Notes under the pieces: model-generated
The model's input: the letters and a program-made list of their open reading frames with translations, nothing else
The model's database searches: none
Told to the model about the DNA's origin: nothing
Program-made: the position numbers and the translations under genes
Shown: piece by piece, positions 35,384 to 44,400 of the stretch
Numbering within the stretch: the first letter of the stretch is position 1
How the letters are laid out: each line of letters opens with the position of its first letter
Assembly: GCF_022369475.1 (NCBI RefSeq)
Contig: NZ_CP059600.1
Location: 1,921,355 to 1,985,354, forward strand
Direction of reading: 5' to 3'
Source: Campylobacter sp. RM12651
GTDB lineage: Bacteria; Campylobacterota; Campylobacteria; Campylobacterales; Campylobacteraceae
DNA: 64,000 nt

Positions 35384-35911
35384 TTAATTATTTGTTTGTT
35401 CTTTTAGTTTTTCTTCAAGTTTTTTAAGCTTTTTTTCTGATTTTTTATGTTCTTTTTCAACTTTTTCCACTTTATCATCAACTTTATTTTCTAATTCTTT
35501 AGCTTCTTTTTTAGCTTTATTTTTTAATTCTTTTTCTTCTTTATCAGCTAATTTTTTAGCTTCTTTATCTTTTTTAGCTTTGATTTTTTCTAAATCATCT
35601 TTGTATTTATCTTCAACTTTTTCTTTTTTAGCATTTAGTTTTGCTTGGCTTTTTTCTAATTTTTTACTCTCGTAATCATATTTAGTTTCAGCTTTGATGG
35701 TTTTTAATTTTTCATTATCTATTTTACCATCTACACAATTTTTGCTGATTTCTTGTTTTTGTGTTTTTAAATATTCTAACCTTTCTGGATTTGCCTTTTT
35801 TTGATTTTGAACTTTTGTGATTTGCTCATCAAGTTTATTTAAAACCTTATCACACGATGTAGCAGCAAAAAGCGATGAAGCTAAAGCAACACTTAAAATT
35901 AACTTATTCAT
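35384..35911 (-). CDS. Exported Lys/Glu-rich coiled-coil protein, DUF1090-like
   Basis: 175 residues. Signal peptide NKLILSVALASSLFAAT, then SCDKVLNKLDEQITKVQ and QEISKNCVDGKIDNEKL: two cysteines about 40 residues apart as in DUF1090 (YqjC-like) periplasmic proteins. From about 65 onward it is one long helix of Lys, Glu, Ala and Leu in heptads (KKLEKSQAKLNAKKEKVEDKY), ending KLKEQTNN. Predicted monomeric or dimeric coiled coil in the periplasm; function unknown. ATG follows AAGGAGAATTT. Confidence 0.65.
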   Translation of the reverse strand: MNKLILSVALASSLFAATSCDKVLNKLDEQITKVQNQKKANPERLEYLKTQKQEISKNCVDGKIDNEKLKTIKAETKYDYESKKLEKSQAKLNAKKEKVEDKYKDDLEKIKAKKDKEAKKLADKEEKELKNKAKKEAKELENKVDDKVEKVEKEHKKSEKKLKKLEEKLKEQTNN

Positions 35912-36021
35912 AAATTCTCCTTAAAAAATATTCAGCAAATAGTATAAAAACACTCATTAAACAATTAGCTTAGCTAAATAAATTATATGTAGCCAATACA
36001 AATTAAGTAAAACTTAAGAAT

Positions 36022-36039
36022 GGGGGGGGGTATTATACT
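36022..36039 (+). promoter_or_regulatory. G9 tract abutting TATTAT/TATACT -10 box (candidate phase-variable promoter)
   Basis: Nine consecutive G at 36022-36030 lead directly into TATTATACT, with the ATG of the lipoprotein gene at 36067 after AAGGAGAAAAT. Same layout and nearly the same distance to the start codon as the G10 promoter at 14514. Length change in the tract would shift upstream contacts relative to the -10. Confidence 0.72.
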
Positions 36040-36066
36040 GATTTTTAAAATATTTAAGGAGAAAAT

Positions 36067-36716
36067 ATGAAAAAATTATTAACAGCTAGTTTGTTTTGTG
36101 GCGTGGCATTATTTATGAGTGCTTGTTCTGATGAAAAAAAGAATTAAGTCAAGATGCGTTTAAGTTTGATATTGAAACTGAAACAAGAGGATTCGGTCAA
36201 TATATAAGACACATTTTAAGTCTAACAGCTAAAGATGATATTGAAATTAAAAAAATTACAGCAAATCGTGGTGCTTGTGAAGTAAGAGATTGGAATAAAG
36301 AACATGATGAATACAATTTAAGCGATAACTTAATATCTGATGAAACTCCACCAAAAGTATGTAATGCTGGAATATTAAATAAAAATTGGATTAATTATTG
36401 CGAAACATTAATTAAATGGGCAGAACTAAGTAAAGAAGATTGTAGTTATGAGTACAAATACGATTTAGAGGATACAAGCGAAGGTTTTAAACACATAAAT
36501 GAAAGAGTAGAAAAAACGAAATATTCACACTATATTGAAAGTTGTGAAAAAGCAAAACAAATTGCTAAAGAAAAATACAATGGGAAATATTATTATGATT
36601 ATAAAGTGCCAATGAAATTTGGTGAAACTAAACAATTTGGCATATTTAATTGTTCTAATGTTGTGGAATTTAGCGTATATACAAATAAAGGCTTTGTAAC
36701 TTATAGCGTTAAATAA
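36067..36716 (+). pseudogene. Lipoprotein gene interrupted by a one-base frameshift in an A tract
   Basis: From ATG 36067 the frame encodes a lipoprotein signal (KKLLTASLFCGVALFMSAC, then SDEKKN) and stops at codon 27. If the A7 tract at 36134-36140 had eight A, the frame would continue as DEKKELSQDAFKFDIETETRGFGQYIRH for a total of about 217 residues, ending FVTYSVK at 36716, open throughout. The mature part has six or so cysteines and is otherwise unrecognised. Three readings are possible: off state of a slippage switch, a true pseudogene, or a sequencing error. Confidence 0.75.
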
Positions 36717-36720
36717 TAGC

Positions 36721-36746
36721 TTAGCTAAAGGAAAACCTTTAGCTAA
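36721..36746. terminator. Bidirectional hairpin between lipoprotein gene and psrC
   Basis: 11-bp perfect stem TTAGCTAAAGG/CCTTTAGCTAA around AAAA. It starts four bases after the plus-strand stop and overlaps the last codons of psrC on the minus strand. Confidence 0.7.
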
Positions 36747-37701
36747 TGCAAACTTGTCCTGCATAAACGATAAAAAATCTTAACATTACTACTCCAACTA
36801 GCACAGCAAGAGAGTTTATTATTATGAATGCAGGTTTATAGGCGTGGTTTTTAAGTGCGGTTAGGGCTATTAAAATAGGTAAAATAAGCCCCGTTCCTAA
36901 CACTCCAAACCAAAATAATTTTGAATAAAACTCATGAGAAAAAATAGCCTTAAGCGATATTAAACTCTCGCCCCCACTATAATACATCCCTACAAAAAGT
37001 AAAAGCAAGATAGGGATTTCAAGCATTATTGCTCTTAAATCTAAAACTAATAAATACTTTATGTTTTCTTTATTTAAATGAGCTTTAAAAAATAAAATTC
37101 CCACAAGTATATTTGCAGCTATTCCACAAGAAAACGCAGAAACCACAAAAAGTAATGGTAAAATAGGGGTATTCCATAAAGGGATTTTAGAAATCGCACT
37201 TAATAAAAATCCCGTATAAGCACCAACACATAAAGCTAAGAAAAACAATACATATTCAATCATCTTTGCAAAATTAGCCATTTTTCTTATGGAATTTGTA
37301 ATAGGAATTAAGAACCTAAAATAAAGCCCTATTTCACGCTCAAAAATGATTAATGCGTATAAAAATGCTAAAGGTGTATAAACTAATAAAAACAAAACAC
37401 CTAAAGTCATAACCGAAGTAAAATTGTATTTTATTAGCAATAAATAAAACGTAAGTGGTTTGCCTAAATCAATTATCAAAAGCAAAAGCCCCAAGCTAAT
37501 AGCAAGTGGAGAAATTAACGCTCCTGCTTTAATCGTAGCGTCCCAAATACTATTAGTATTATGTGTAAATCTATTAAATTTTACTATTAATGAAACCATC
37601 AAACACCCAGCACTAAGCCCTGCTAAAAACAAATATAGTGCAATAGGCCAAGGCCAATAAATCTCATTATATTGCATTAAGCTTCCTGCCATATTATTCA
37701 T
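36739..37701 (-). CDS. psrC: Polysulfide/thiosulfate reductase membrane subunit, NrfD family
   Basis: 320 residues with eight or nine membrane segments. NrfD/PsrC features seen are YWPWPIALYLFLAGLSAGCLM in the first helix and later VGAYTGFLLSAISKIPLWNTPILPLLFV. PsrC binds menaquinol and anchors the catalytic subunits on the periplasmic side. It overlaps psrB by 8 bp. Together with psrA and psrB it forms a complete operon for anaerobic respiration with polysulfide, thiosulfate or a related acceptor. Confidence 0.88.
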   Translation of the reverse strand: MNNMAGSLMQYNEIYWPWPIALYLFLAGLSAGCLMVSLIVKFNRFTHNTNSIWDATIKAGALISPLAISLGLLLLIIDLGKPLTFYLLLIKYNFTSVMTLGVLFLLVYTPLAFLYALIIFEREIGLYFRFLIPITNSIRKMANFAKMIEYVLFFLALCVGAYTGFLLSAISKIPLWNTPILPLLFVVSAFSCGIAANILVGILFFKAHLNKENIKYLLVLDLRAIMLEIPILLLLFVGMYYSGGESLISLKAIFSHEFYSKLFWFGVLGTGLILPILIALTALKNHAYKPAFIIINSLAVLVGVVMLRFFIVYAGQVCIS

Positions 37702-38260
37702 AGCGTCCTCCTTTTGTGTTTTTTATAAAACCTAGTTTTGGTTTAGTGCCTAAATGAGCTTTAGGATATTCAACGCTTTTACTTGCTAAGACTTTATTAA
37801 CTTCTGAATTGTTATCATTTATATCCCCAAAAATTAGTGCATCAGTAGGACATACGCTAACACAAGCAGGGGTTAAACCATCGCTTACTCTATTTGGATA
37901 ACAAAAAGTGCATTTATCAATTGCTTTTGTGATAGGATTAAGAAATCTTGCATTATAAGGACAGGCTAATATGCAGTATTTGCAAGATACGCATAAATTT
38001 TCATCAATTAATGTTATTCCATTTGCTAGTTTAAAACTAGCTCCCGTAGGACATACGCTTACACACGGGCTATCTTCGCACATTACACAACTTGCCCTTG
38101 TAAAATCTGTTTGAAGATTTGGAAAAACTCCCTTCATTTTCGCATGAACTTGCACTCTAAAAACCCCACTTGGAATTTGATTTTCGTTTTTACAAGCTAC
38201 GCTACAAGCCTCGCAACCTATACATAAATTTTCATCGTGAATCATTACAAACTTTTTCAT
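37694..38260 (-). CDS. psrB: Polysulfide/thiosulfate reductase iron-sulfur subunit
   Basis: 188 residues carrying four [4Fe-4S] cysteine clusters: CIGCEACSVACKNEN near residue 13, CVMCEDSPCVSVCPTG, CVSCKYCILACPYNARF, and CTFCYPNRVSDGLTPACVSVCPT. This DmsB/PsrB-type ferredoxin carries electrons from PsrC to the molybdenum centre of PsrA. There is no signal peptide; such subunits are exported with the Tat substrate. Three bases separate it from psrA. Confidence 0.93.
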   Translation of the reverse strand: MKKFVMIHDENLCIGCEACSVACKNENQIPSGVFRVQVHAKMKGVFPNLQTDFTRASCVMCEDSPCVSVCPTGASFKLANGITLIDENLCVSCKYCILACPYNARFLNPITKAIDKCTFCYPNRVSDGLTPACVSVCPTDALIFGDINDNNSEVNKVLASKSVEYPKAHLGTKPKLGFIKNTKGGRYE

Positions 38261-38262
38261 CT

Positions 38263-40521
38263 TTAAGCCCTTTTAATATCTACGCCTATATTTGTAACCA
38301 TTGTGCTACAAACATAACCACTTCTTGAACCTAGCACTATGCTATCATTTGCACCTATTTCGTGAATATTTTTAAGTGCTGGAGTGTTACGACCAAATCC
38401 GTGATAAATAAACAATGTATCAGGACGAATGCCTTGAGTTAGCATAAGTTTTACTTGGATTTTGCCAAATTCATTTTCTAAATATACTAAATCGCCATCT
38501 TTAAAGCCTAATTCTTTAGCCTTAGTTTCATTTATCCACACAGGACTTTCACTCATTAATTCATTTAAAATTGGGATATTTTGAGTATGAGCATTTGTAT
38601 GAATTGGAGTTTTGCCACTTGTTAGACAAAATTCATGATTTTTAAACACATCATAATCAGTTGTATTTAAACAGCCGTGAGTTGGGAATAAGTTTTCAAC
38701 TTTTTCTATGAAAAGCTCTATTTTTTTACTAGGTGTCTTAAAGTTAATTAGTGAACTAAGTTCGCCGTTACTATCAATTTTATCTTTAATTTGTGGATAA
38801 GTTTTAGCAAATTCTTTTATGGTTTTTGGCTCTCTTAAATAAAGACTAGGGACTTTATAAGTTACTATGCCATCTTTTTTAAGATTTGCTAGTAAATCTA
38901 CATTACCTTTAGCTTGCTGCATTCTATACTCATCTATTGTCGTATAAGTATAAAGCTCATCAATTTTCATCATACTTGCTAGTTTTCTAAAAATATCAAA
39001 ACCACTTTTTGTATCGCCTATAACTTCTACGGCTTTATTTCTCATATAATAGCCATTTCCTATAGTTGCAATGCTCTCATCTCGCTCTAAATATGAGCTT
39101 TCTGGTAATACCACATCAGCTAAATTGCTAAAATCATTTAAATATATATCAATACTTACTATAAAATCTAGCTCATTTATAGCCTTTAAACTCTCATTTA
39201 CATTTGCTACATTTACTAAGTGATTAAACCTAGTATTTACCCAAGCTTTAATAGGATATGGCTTTTTGCTAAGTATTGCAGGGGCAATATCCATTAAAAC
39301 TCCGTGTTTTCTGGATACAAAATAATTTTTATTTCCAACTTCACCTGCACCATCAATTCTAGGAGTGTTAGGAACCTTAAAAACATTGCTAGGATTATCA
39401 AGAGTAGGGAAAATATCTTCGCCTATGATTTTGTTTAAAGTATTTGTATTTTTGCTAGTGTGAATGCCACCTTTTTTCTCGTAATTTCCCATTAAAGCGT
39501 TTGCTATTGCAATAGCTCTTGTGCGTTGATATTCTGCATAAGTAGTAGTGGTTTTATGTCCCCAATCAATTACTACTTTAGGAGCAGCTTTATAGATTTC
39601 ATCGGCAATTCGCTCAATAGTATCAGCACTAATTCCAGTGATACTTTCTTGCCATTTAGGGCTTGTATCTTTTACACTAGCTTTAAGTTCATCAAGTCCT
39701 ATGCAATATTCATTTACAAATTCTTTATCGTATTTTTCATCTCTTAGCCAAATATGAATTAATGCCATTAAAAATGCCACATCAGTTCCTGGCTTAATAG
39801 GTAGCCACTCATCAGCCTTAGCAGCAACTACGCTAAATCTAGGCTCAAGGACAAGTAGTTTTGTATCACTTGCAGCTGCAAATTTAGCTAGTTTTTTAGC
39901 ATCACTTATTACTATACCTTCAAATAAATTATGTCCGAAATTTACAATATATTTTGCATTAGCAAAATCTCTTGATAAGCCGCCGCCATAAGTATGCTCT
40001 AAAACCATATTATAAGTAATCGGACAGCTTGAATAATGTGAAAATATATTAGGACTGCCGTAAGCACAGGCAAAATTACTCATATGAGTGTGAGATTCTC
40101 CGGCTTTGCTTGTAAATATTACGCTACTAGCTCCGTGCTTTTCTTTTATTTCATTTAACTTTGTTGCAACTAAATTTAAAGCTTCGTCCCAACTAGCTTC
40201 ACGCCATTTGTTTTCCCCACGCTTACCTACACGAATTAAAGGCTTAATAAGGCGGTTTTTATCATATAATTGATTAATTCCTGCTCCACCCCTTGCACAT
40301 ACGCTAGTTTTATTTGTGCTAAATTTTGGATTACCATTAATAAATACGCCTTTATTATCTTTAACGCTTATTTCAATAGGACAGCGAGTAGAACACATCT
40401 CGCAAACCGAAAAAACACTTTTTTTATCCCCTTTTGTAAAGGCATTAGCACTCAAAACTGGATTAATACAGGCTAATGAACCTAAAAATGCAGAGCCTTT
40501 TAAAAATTCCCTTCTTTGCAT
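38263..40521 (-). CDS. psrA: Polysulfide/thiosulfate reductase molybdopterin catalytic subunit
   Basis: 752 residues. Twin-arginine leader RREFLKGSAF. An N-terminal [4Fe-4S] site is formed by Cys40, Cys43, Cys47 and Cys75 (CEMCSTRCP...SVCARG). The likely Mo ligand is Cys166 in SHYSSCPIT, as in PsrA, PhsA and nitrate-reductase-like enzymes and unlike the Ser of TorA. Length and order psrA-psrB-psrC agree with the Wolinella polysulfide reductase. Thiosulfate or arsenate reduction cannot be excluded from sequence. ATG follows AAGGAGTATTA. Confidence 0.85.
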   Translation of the reverse strand: MQRREFLKGSAFLGSLACINPVLSANAFTKGDKKSVFSVCEMCSTRCPIEISVKDNKGVFINGNPKFSTNKTSVCARGGAGINQLYDKNRLIKPLIRVGKRGENKWREASWDEALNLVATKLNEIKEKHGASSVIFTSKAGESHTHMSNFACAYGSPNIFSHYSSCPITYNMVLEHTYGGGLSRDFANAKYIVNFGHNLFEGIVISDAKKLAKFAAASDTKLLVLEPRFSVVAAKADEWLPIKPGTDVAFLMALIHIWLRDEKYDKEFVNEYCIGLDELKASVKDTSPKWQESITGISADTIERIADEIYKAAPKVVIDWGHKTTTTYAEYQRTRAIAIANALMGNYEKKGGIHTSKNTNTLNKIIGEDIFPTLDNPSNVFKVPNTPRIDGAGEVGNKNYFVSRKHGVLMDIAPAILSKKPYPIKAWVNTRFNHLVNVANVNESLKAINELDFIVSIDIYLNDFSNLADVVLPESSYLERDESIATIGNGYYMRNKAVEVIGDTKSGFDIFRKLASMMKIDELYTYTTIDEYRMQQAKGNVDLLANLKKDGIVTYKVPSLYLREPKTIKEFAKTYPQIKDKIDSNGELSSLINFKTPSKKIELFIEKVENLFPTHGCLNTTDYDVFKNHEFCLTSGKTPIHTNAHTQNIPILNELMSESPVWINETKAKELGFKDGDLVYLENEFGKIQVKLMLTQGIRPDTLFIYHGFGRNTPALKNIHEIGANDSIVLGSRSGYVCSTMVTNIGVDIKRA

Positions 40522-40690
40522 TAATACTCCTTAAATTTCAATACTTTCAAAGTATTTAATTAAATTATACTTAAAAATTTTAATTAAATTATAAAATTAT
40601 AATATTTTTTATTTTACATTATCGGAATTTAAATTCTTTTTATTTTTTATGCCAAATTCTTGAATTAAAATATAATTTTTTAGATTTTTC

Positions 40691-40719
40691 TTGACAATTA
40701 AAAATTTTTTTTGTATTAT
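40691..40719 (+). promoter_or_regulatory. Sigma-70 promoter of the tRNA-Lys-Val-Asp operon
   Basis: TTGACA at 40691-40696, 17-base T-rich spacer, TATTAT at 40714-40719. It lies 24 bases before tRNA-Lys. A consensus -35 is unusual in Campylobacter, where most promoters lack one, and fits a strong stable-RNA promoter. Confidence 0.8.
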
Positions 40720-40743
40720 TCAACCTTTCACAAATATTTTAAT

Positions 40744-40819
40744 GTCTTGTTAGCTCAGCAGGTAGAGCATCTCACTTTTAATGAGGGGGCCGCTGGTTCG
40801 AATCCAGCACAGGACACCA
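40744..40819 (+). tRNA. tRNA-Lys (anticodon TTT)
   Basis: 76 nt with encoded CCA. Acceptor GTCTTGT pairs with ACAGGAC (one G-T pair), D arm GCTC/GAGC, anticodon loop CTTTTAA, T arm with GGTTCGAATCC. Confidence 0.96.
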
Positions 40820-40827
40820 TCAATCTT

Positions 40828-40903
40828 GGTCGCTTAGCTCAGTTGGTAGAGCGCCACCCTTACAAGGTGGATGTCATAAGTTCGAGTCTTATAGCGACCA
40901 CCA
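40828..40903 (+). tRNA. tRNA-Val (anticodon TAC)
   Basis: 76 nt with encoded CCA. Acceptor GGTCGCT/AGCGACC, anticodon stem CCACC/GGTGG with loop CTTACAA, T loop TTCGAGT. Eight bases after tRNA-Lys. Confidence 0.96.
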
Positions 40904-40919
40904 TTTCTTAAACTAGGTT

Positions 40920-40996
40920 GCGGCGGTAGTTCAGCTGGTTAGAATATCGGCCTGTCACGCCGGAGGTCGCGGGTTCGAGCCCCGTCCGCCGCGCCA
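40920..40996 (+). tRNA. tRNA-Asp (anticodon GTC)
   Basis: 77 nt with encoded CCA. Acceptor GCGGCGG/CCGCCGC, anticodon stem with loop CTGTCAC, T arm GCGGGTTCGAGCCCCGT. Third gene of the tRNA operon. Confidence 0.96.
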
Positions 40997-41104
40997 TTTC
41001 CCTTTCTTTTAAAAATTTAAACAATAGTTCTCTCTTTTAATATTTTTATTTCTTAATTTATTTAGGATAAAATCTATCTCTTAAAAAAATATTAAAGGAG
41101 AATT

Positions 41105-42493
41105 ATGAAAGATTTTTTCATTAACTTTTTTACACTTTCAGAGCCTTTATCAATTACTTTTGTATTAGTTTATTTAATATTATGCTTTTGGCTAAATCGT
41201 TTAGCATATACTATAAGTTTTGCAAAAAGAATGACATTGGCACTATTTTTAGGCGTTATTTTGGGTGTATTAGCTCAATATTTGGCAAATTATCCTGCAA
41301 ATTCTAAAGAAATTTTATGGCTTGAGCAAACTAGAATTTGGTATTCTTTCGTTGTAAGTATTTTTATTAGCTTATTAAAACTTATGATAGTTCCTATTGT
41401 GTTTTTTGGAATTTCATCATCTTTATTAAAGCTTGAAGGTGGAGTAAAAATTTCATCAATTCTTAGTAGAAGTATTTTTTGGCTTTTAATAACTACTGCA
41501 ATTGCAAGTGCTATAGGTCTTAGTTTAGGTGTAATATTTAATCTAGGAAGTGATGTTGTAGTGCAAACTTCAAAAACTATAAAAGAAGCTAGAACCCTAA
41601 GCTCAATTTTATTAGGTTTAATGCCAAATAATATTATAGATTCTTTTGCAAATAATAATATTTTAGGAGTAATTTTAGTAGCATTTTTATTCACTCTTGG
41701 TGCAAGAAAAATAGGCACAAAAGAAGAAAATAAAGAAATATTTAGCACCTATAAAAACCTAGTAATTTTTATAAACAAAATTATTATGAATGTAATTACA
41801 AATATAATCCAACTAATGCCTTATGCTGTTGTCGCGATGATTGCAAATGTGCTAATAGCAAATGGAGTTGCAGCTATGAAAGAAGCTGGGTTATTTATAA
41901 TACTAACTTATGCAAGTGGAATTTTAATGATTATTGTATTTTCTATCATTTTAGCATTTCACGGCTTATCTCCTATGGTGTATTATAAAAAAGCGTTTGA
42001 AGTGCTATTATTAGCTTTTACTTCAAGAAGTTCAGCGGGTGTTTTACCGATTACCATTCGCACACTTCATACTAAATTAGGCGTTAGTGAAAACAATGCA
42101 AACTTCGTAGCAGGGCTGGGTGCTACTATAGGAATGAGTGGCTGTGCTGGGTATTATGTAGGGCTTGTGGCTGCATTTATTATGCATAGTGCAGGGCTTA
42201 GCATTGATTTATCTAGCGCCGTTTTAATTATTATAATTACTCTTGTTGGGTCTTTAAGCATCGCAGGAATTCCTGGAATTTCAATTGTAGCAGCTTCTAT
42301 TATGATTACAGGGCTTGGACTTGGGGATAAGTTTTATTTACTAGGTGTGATTTTTGCAATTGACCCTATTATAGATATGGTAAGAACTATGAGCAATGTA
42401 AATGGTGCTATGATTGCAGCAATTGCGACTGATAGCGAGTTAAAAACATTAAATAAAGATGAATATAAGGATTTAAACAATGAAAGAGATTAA
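41105..42493 (+). CDS. Dicarboxylate/amino acid:cation symporter family, probable cystine transporter
   Basis: 462 residues, eight membrane helices and two re-entrant hairpins of the DAACS (GltP/TcyP) fold. Landmarks are RIWYSFVVSIFISLLKLMIVPIVFFGISSSL, AFTSRSSAGVLPITIRTL for the first hairpin, and GMSGCAGYYVGLVAAF. Length and N-terminus resemble the L-cystine symporters TcyP/YdjN more than glutamate or C4-dicarboxylate carriers; substrate is therefore an inference. ATG follows AAAGGAGAATT. Overlaps the thioredoxin-like gene by 14 bp, which fits cystine import and reduction. Confidence 0.8.
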   Translation: MKDFFINFFTLSEPLSITFVLVYLILCFWLNRLAYTISFAKRMTLALFLGVILGVLAQYLANYPANSKEILWLEQTRIWYSFVVSIFISLLKLMIVPIVFFGISSSLLKLEGGVKISSILSRSIFWLLITTAIASAIGLSLGVIFNLGSDVVVQTSKTIKEARTLSSILLGLMPNNIIDSFANNNILGVILVAFLFTLGARKIGTKEENKEIFSTYKNLVIFINKIIMNVITNIIQLMPYAVVAMIANVLIANGVAAMKEAGLFIILTYASGILMIIVFSIILAFHGLSPMVYYKKAFEVLLLAFTSRSSAGVLPITIRTLHTKLGVSENNANFVAGLGATIGMSGCAGYYVGLVAAFIMHSAGLSIDLSSAVLIIIITLVGSLSIAGIPGISIVAASIMITGLGLGDKFYLLGVIFAIDPIIDMVRTMSNVNGAMIAAIATDSELKTLNKDEYKDLNNERD

Positions 42494-42785
42494 TTATCAA
42501 GAATATTTAGATATTAAAGACAATGCAACTTGTGTTATAGCTTTTGGAGCACCTTGGTGTAGGGATTGTAAGATTGCTGAGCCGTTTTTGGTAGAGCTTA
42601 GTCAAAAATATACTAATATAAATTTTTACCATGTAAATGTTGATAAAGATGAAAATATAAGAGCTGATTTGGGTATTCGCCATATTCCTACGATACTTTT
42701 TTTAAAAAATGGAGAAGAAGTGCATACAAGAGTGGTTGAGCCGCACTCAATTTCTTTAATTGAAGAAGGCGTTTTAAAGCTTTAA
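42480..42785 (+). CDS. Thioredoxin-family protein
   Basis: 101 residues with active site WCRDC (Cys27, Cys30) in FGAPWCRDCKIAEPF, the conserved cis-Pro region IRHIPTILFLKNGEE, and no signal peptide, so it is cytoplasmic. The WCRDC site differs from the WCGPC of housekeeping thioredoxin. The start lies inside the 3' end of the symporter gene; a joint role in disulfide or cystine reduction is suggested by that arrangement only. Confidence 0.85.
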   Translation: MKEINYQEYLDIKDNATCVIAFGAPWCRDCKIAEPFLVELSQKYTNINFYHVNVDKDENIRADLGIRHIPTILFLKNGEEVHTRVVEPHSISLIEEGVLKL

Positions 42786-42786
42786 A

Positions 42787-43587
42787 ATGTTTAAAAATCC
42801 ATCACTTAACAATGTGTTTTCACAGAATTTTGATGGATTTTATATATATTCTAAAAATAGCGAAATTGAAATTCTTTTAAAAGAATTAGCAAATAATCTA
42901 AGCAAAAATAATCTAGTTTTATATATTTGTAATACTGATACAAAAGGCTTAAATAAAAATATTTATCACATAGATATTTTTAATGATTTAGCGATTTTGC
43001 AAGTTAAAAAATTGAAATATTTTGATTATATTTTCATTGAAAATTTATCATTTTTAAAAAATATAAATTTTCCAAAAAATACAACAATTATTGCAAACGG
43101 ATTTTTAAAATCAGATTTAAGACATTTCAAGGGTAAAAAAACTAGATTTTTAAGATTTATATACACTCAAGATTTTATAAAAATATTTAATCAAAATTGT
43201 GAGTTTTTATATAATTTTAAACCCAAAAATCATAGTATTTTTAGCCCAAATGAGTTAGATTTTGATATAGATAAAGAAGTGGAATTTTATTTAAACTGCA
43301 TTAAGCAAGGCTTTAGGTTTTATGATTTTAGAAAAAGTAGAAAAGATGAGATTTTTAAAGCACTTGGAAATGGCAATGTATCTTTTAATGAAATTCCGTT
43401 CGCAAATAATATTAGCAAAAAATATTTTTATATAAATAATCACAAAATTAACAAAGACTTTATACCAAATAATATAAATAATATAAAAGTAAATTTTATA
43501 AGTAAGAAAACAGAAGTGAAAAAATCAATATTTAAAAAATTATTTAATTTTAAGTGGGCTAGGAAAATCCTAGCCTTTAAATTATAG
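42787..43587 (+). CDS. Hypothetical protein
   Basis: 266 residues, very rich in Asn, Lys, Phe and Ile, no signal peptide or membrane segment. N-terminal half alternates strands and helices (NLVLYICNTDTKGL, DYIFIENLSFLK) in a Rossmann-like pattern but without a nucleotide-binding glycine motif. The C-terminus is basic (KKLFNFKWARKILAFKL). I do not recognise a family. It starts one base after the thioredoxin gene and probably belongs to the same transcript. Confidence 0.7.
   Translation: MFKNPSLNNVFSQNFDGFYIYSKNSEIEILLKELANNLSKNNLVLYICNTDTKGLNKNIYHIDIFNDLAILQVKKLKYFDYIFIENLSFLKNINFPKNTTIIANGFLKSDLRHFKGKKTRFLRFIYTQDFIKIFNQNCEFLYNFKPKNHSIFSPNELDFDIDKEVEFYLNCIKQGFRFYDFRKSRKDEIFKALGNGNVSFNEIPFANNISKKYFYINNHKINKDFIPNNINNIKVNFISKKTEVKKSIFKKLFNFKWARKILAFKL
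43557..43575. terminator. Bidirectional hairpin between hypothetical gene and ahpC
   Basis: 8-bp perfect stem GGCTAGGA/TCCTAGCC with AAA loop, inside the last codons of the plus-strand gene and just past the ahpC stop on the minus strand; T-rich on the plus side (TTTAAATTATAGTTTTT). Confidence 0.72.
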
Positions 43588-44178
43588 TTTTTCGCTATTG
43601 TTAGCTAGGTAATCAGCAACACCTTTTGGATCAGCTTTCATACCTTTTTCGCCTTTATGCCAGCCAGCTGGACATACTTCACCATGCTCATTTGTAAATA
43701 GCATTGTATCTACCATTCTAATCATTTCATCAATATTTCTTCCTAATGGTAGGTCATTAATTACTGCGTGGCGAACTGTTCCATCAGCGTCTAATAAGAA
43801 TGAACCTCTTAAAGCTACTGCTTCATCAAATAATACATCAAAACCACGAGCGATTTCTTTTGTAAGGTCTGCTACTAATGGAAATTGAACATTGCCAATA
43901 CCGCCTTGATTTACTGGAGTATTTTTCCAAGCAAAATGGCAGAATTCATTATCGCCACTAATTCCGATTACATTAATTCCTCTATCTTGGAAATCTTTAA
44001 ATCTTTTATCAAATGCGATAATTTCACTTGGACATACGAATGTAAAATCTTTTGGATAAAAGAATACTACTGTTCCTTTTTTACCCATATTTTTGTATAG
44101 ATTAAAATTGTTATCTATTGTATTGTTTCCTAATACAGCTGGAGCTGTAAAATCTGGTGCTTTTTTTGTAACTAACAT
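43582..44178 (-). CDS. ahpC: Alkyl hydroperoxide reductase, 2-Cys peroxiredoxin
   Basis: 198 residues. Peroxidatic Cys49 in YPKDFTFVCPSEI and resolving Cys169 in GEVCPAGWHKG. It reduces hydrogen peroxide, organic peroxides and peroxynitrite, and is a main peroxide defence of Campylobacter. No ahpF is adjacent; thioredoxin usually reduces AhpC here. ATG follows AAGGAGACAAAT. The AT-rich 200-bp upstream region may hold Fur/PerR-type sites, but I see no convincing box. Confidence 0.96.
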   Translation of the reverse strand: MLVTKKAPDFTAPAVLGNNTIDNNFNLYKNMGKKGTVVFFYPKDFTFVCPSEIIAFDKRFKDFQDRGINVIGISGDNEFCHFAWKNTPVNQGGIGNVQFPLVADLTKEIARGFDVLFDEAVALRGSFLLDADGTVRHAVINDLPLGRNIDEMIRMVDTMLFTNEHGEVCPAGWHKGEKGMKADPKGVADYLANNSEKL

Positions 44179-44350
44179 AATTTGTCTCCTTATTAATAAT
44201 TTTTATTTGTTAAAAAATTATAAATGTTAAAAGTTAATAGAGATGTTAATCATACAAAAATTATCCTAAAATAATTTAAATCAAGATTTTAAGTAATTTT
44301 ATAAAAATTATAAATTAGTATTAGTTTTAAAATTATTTAATTTAAATAAC

Positions 44351-44400
44351 TATTTAAAATATTTTTAATAAAAATTAATTTATAATATAATTTGCTTTTT
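44351..44400 (+). repeat. 50-bp direct repeat, left copy
   Basis: Matches 47070-47119 in 48 of 50 positions, same orientation; both differences are A/G changes. The unit includes TATAAT followed by ATTTGCTTTTT. The two copies bound a 2.67-kb segment with a toxin-antitoxin pair, a DNA methyltransferase and two unknown genes. Confidence 0.85.

Noticed and set aside
38263-40521. Periplasmic nitrate reductase or formate dehydrogenase as alternative to PsrA
   Set aside because: Gene order with a four-cluster ferredoxin and NrfD protein, a Cys Mo ligand without Sec, and absence of napD/napG-type neighbours fit the Psr/Phs group better.
40711-40911. 66-codon open frame upstream of and through tRNA-Lys and tRNA-Val
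   Set aside because: It is tRNA sequence read as protein; the promoter and two tRNAs explain the DNA.
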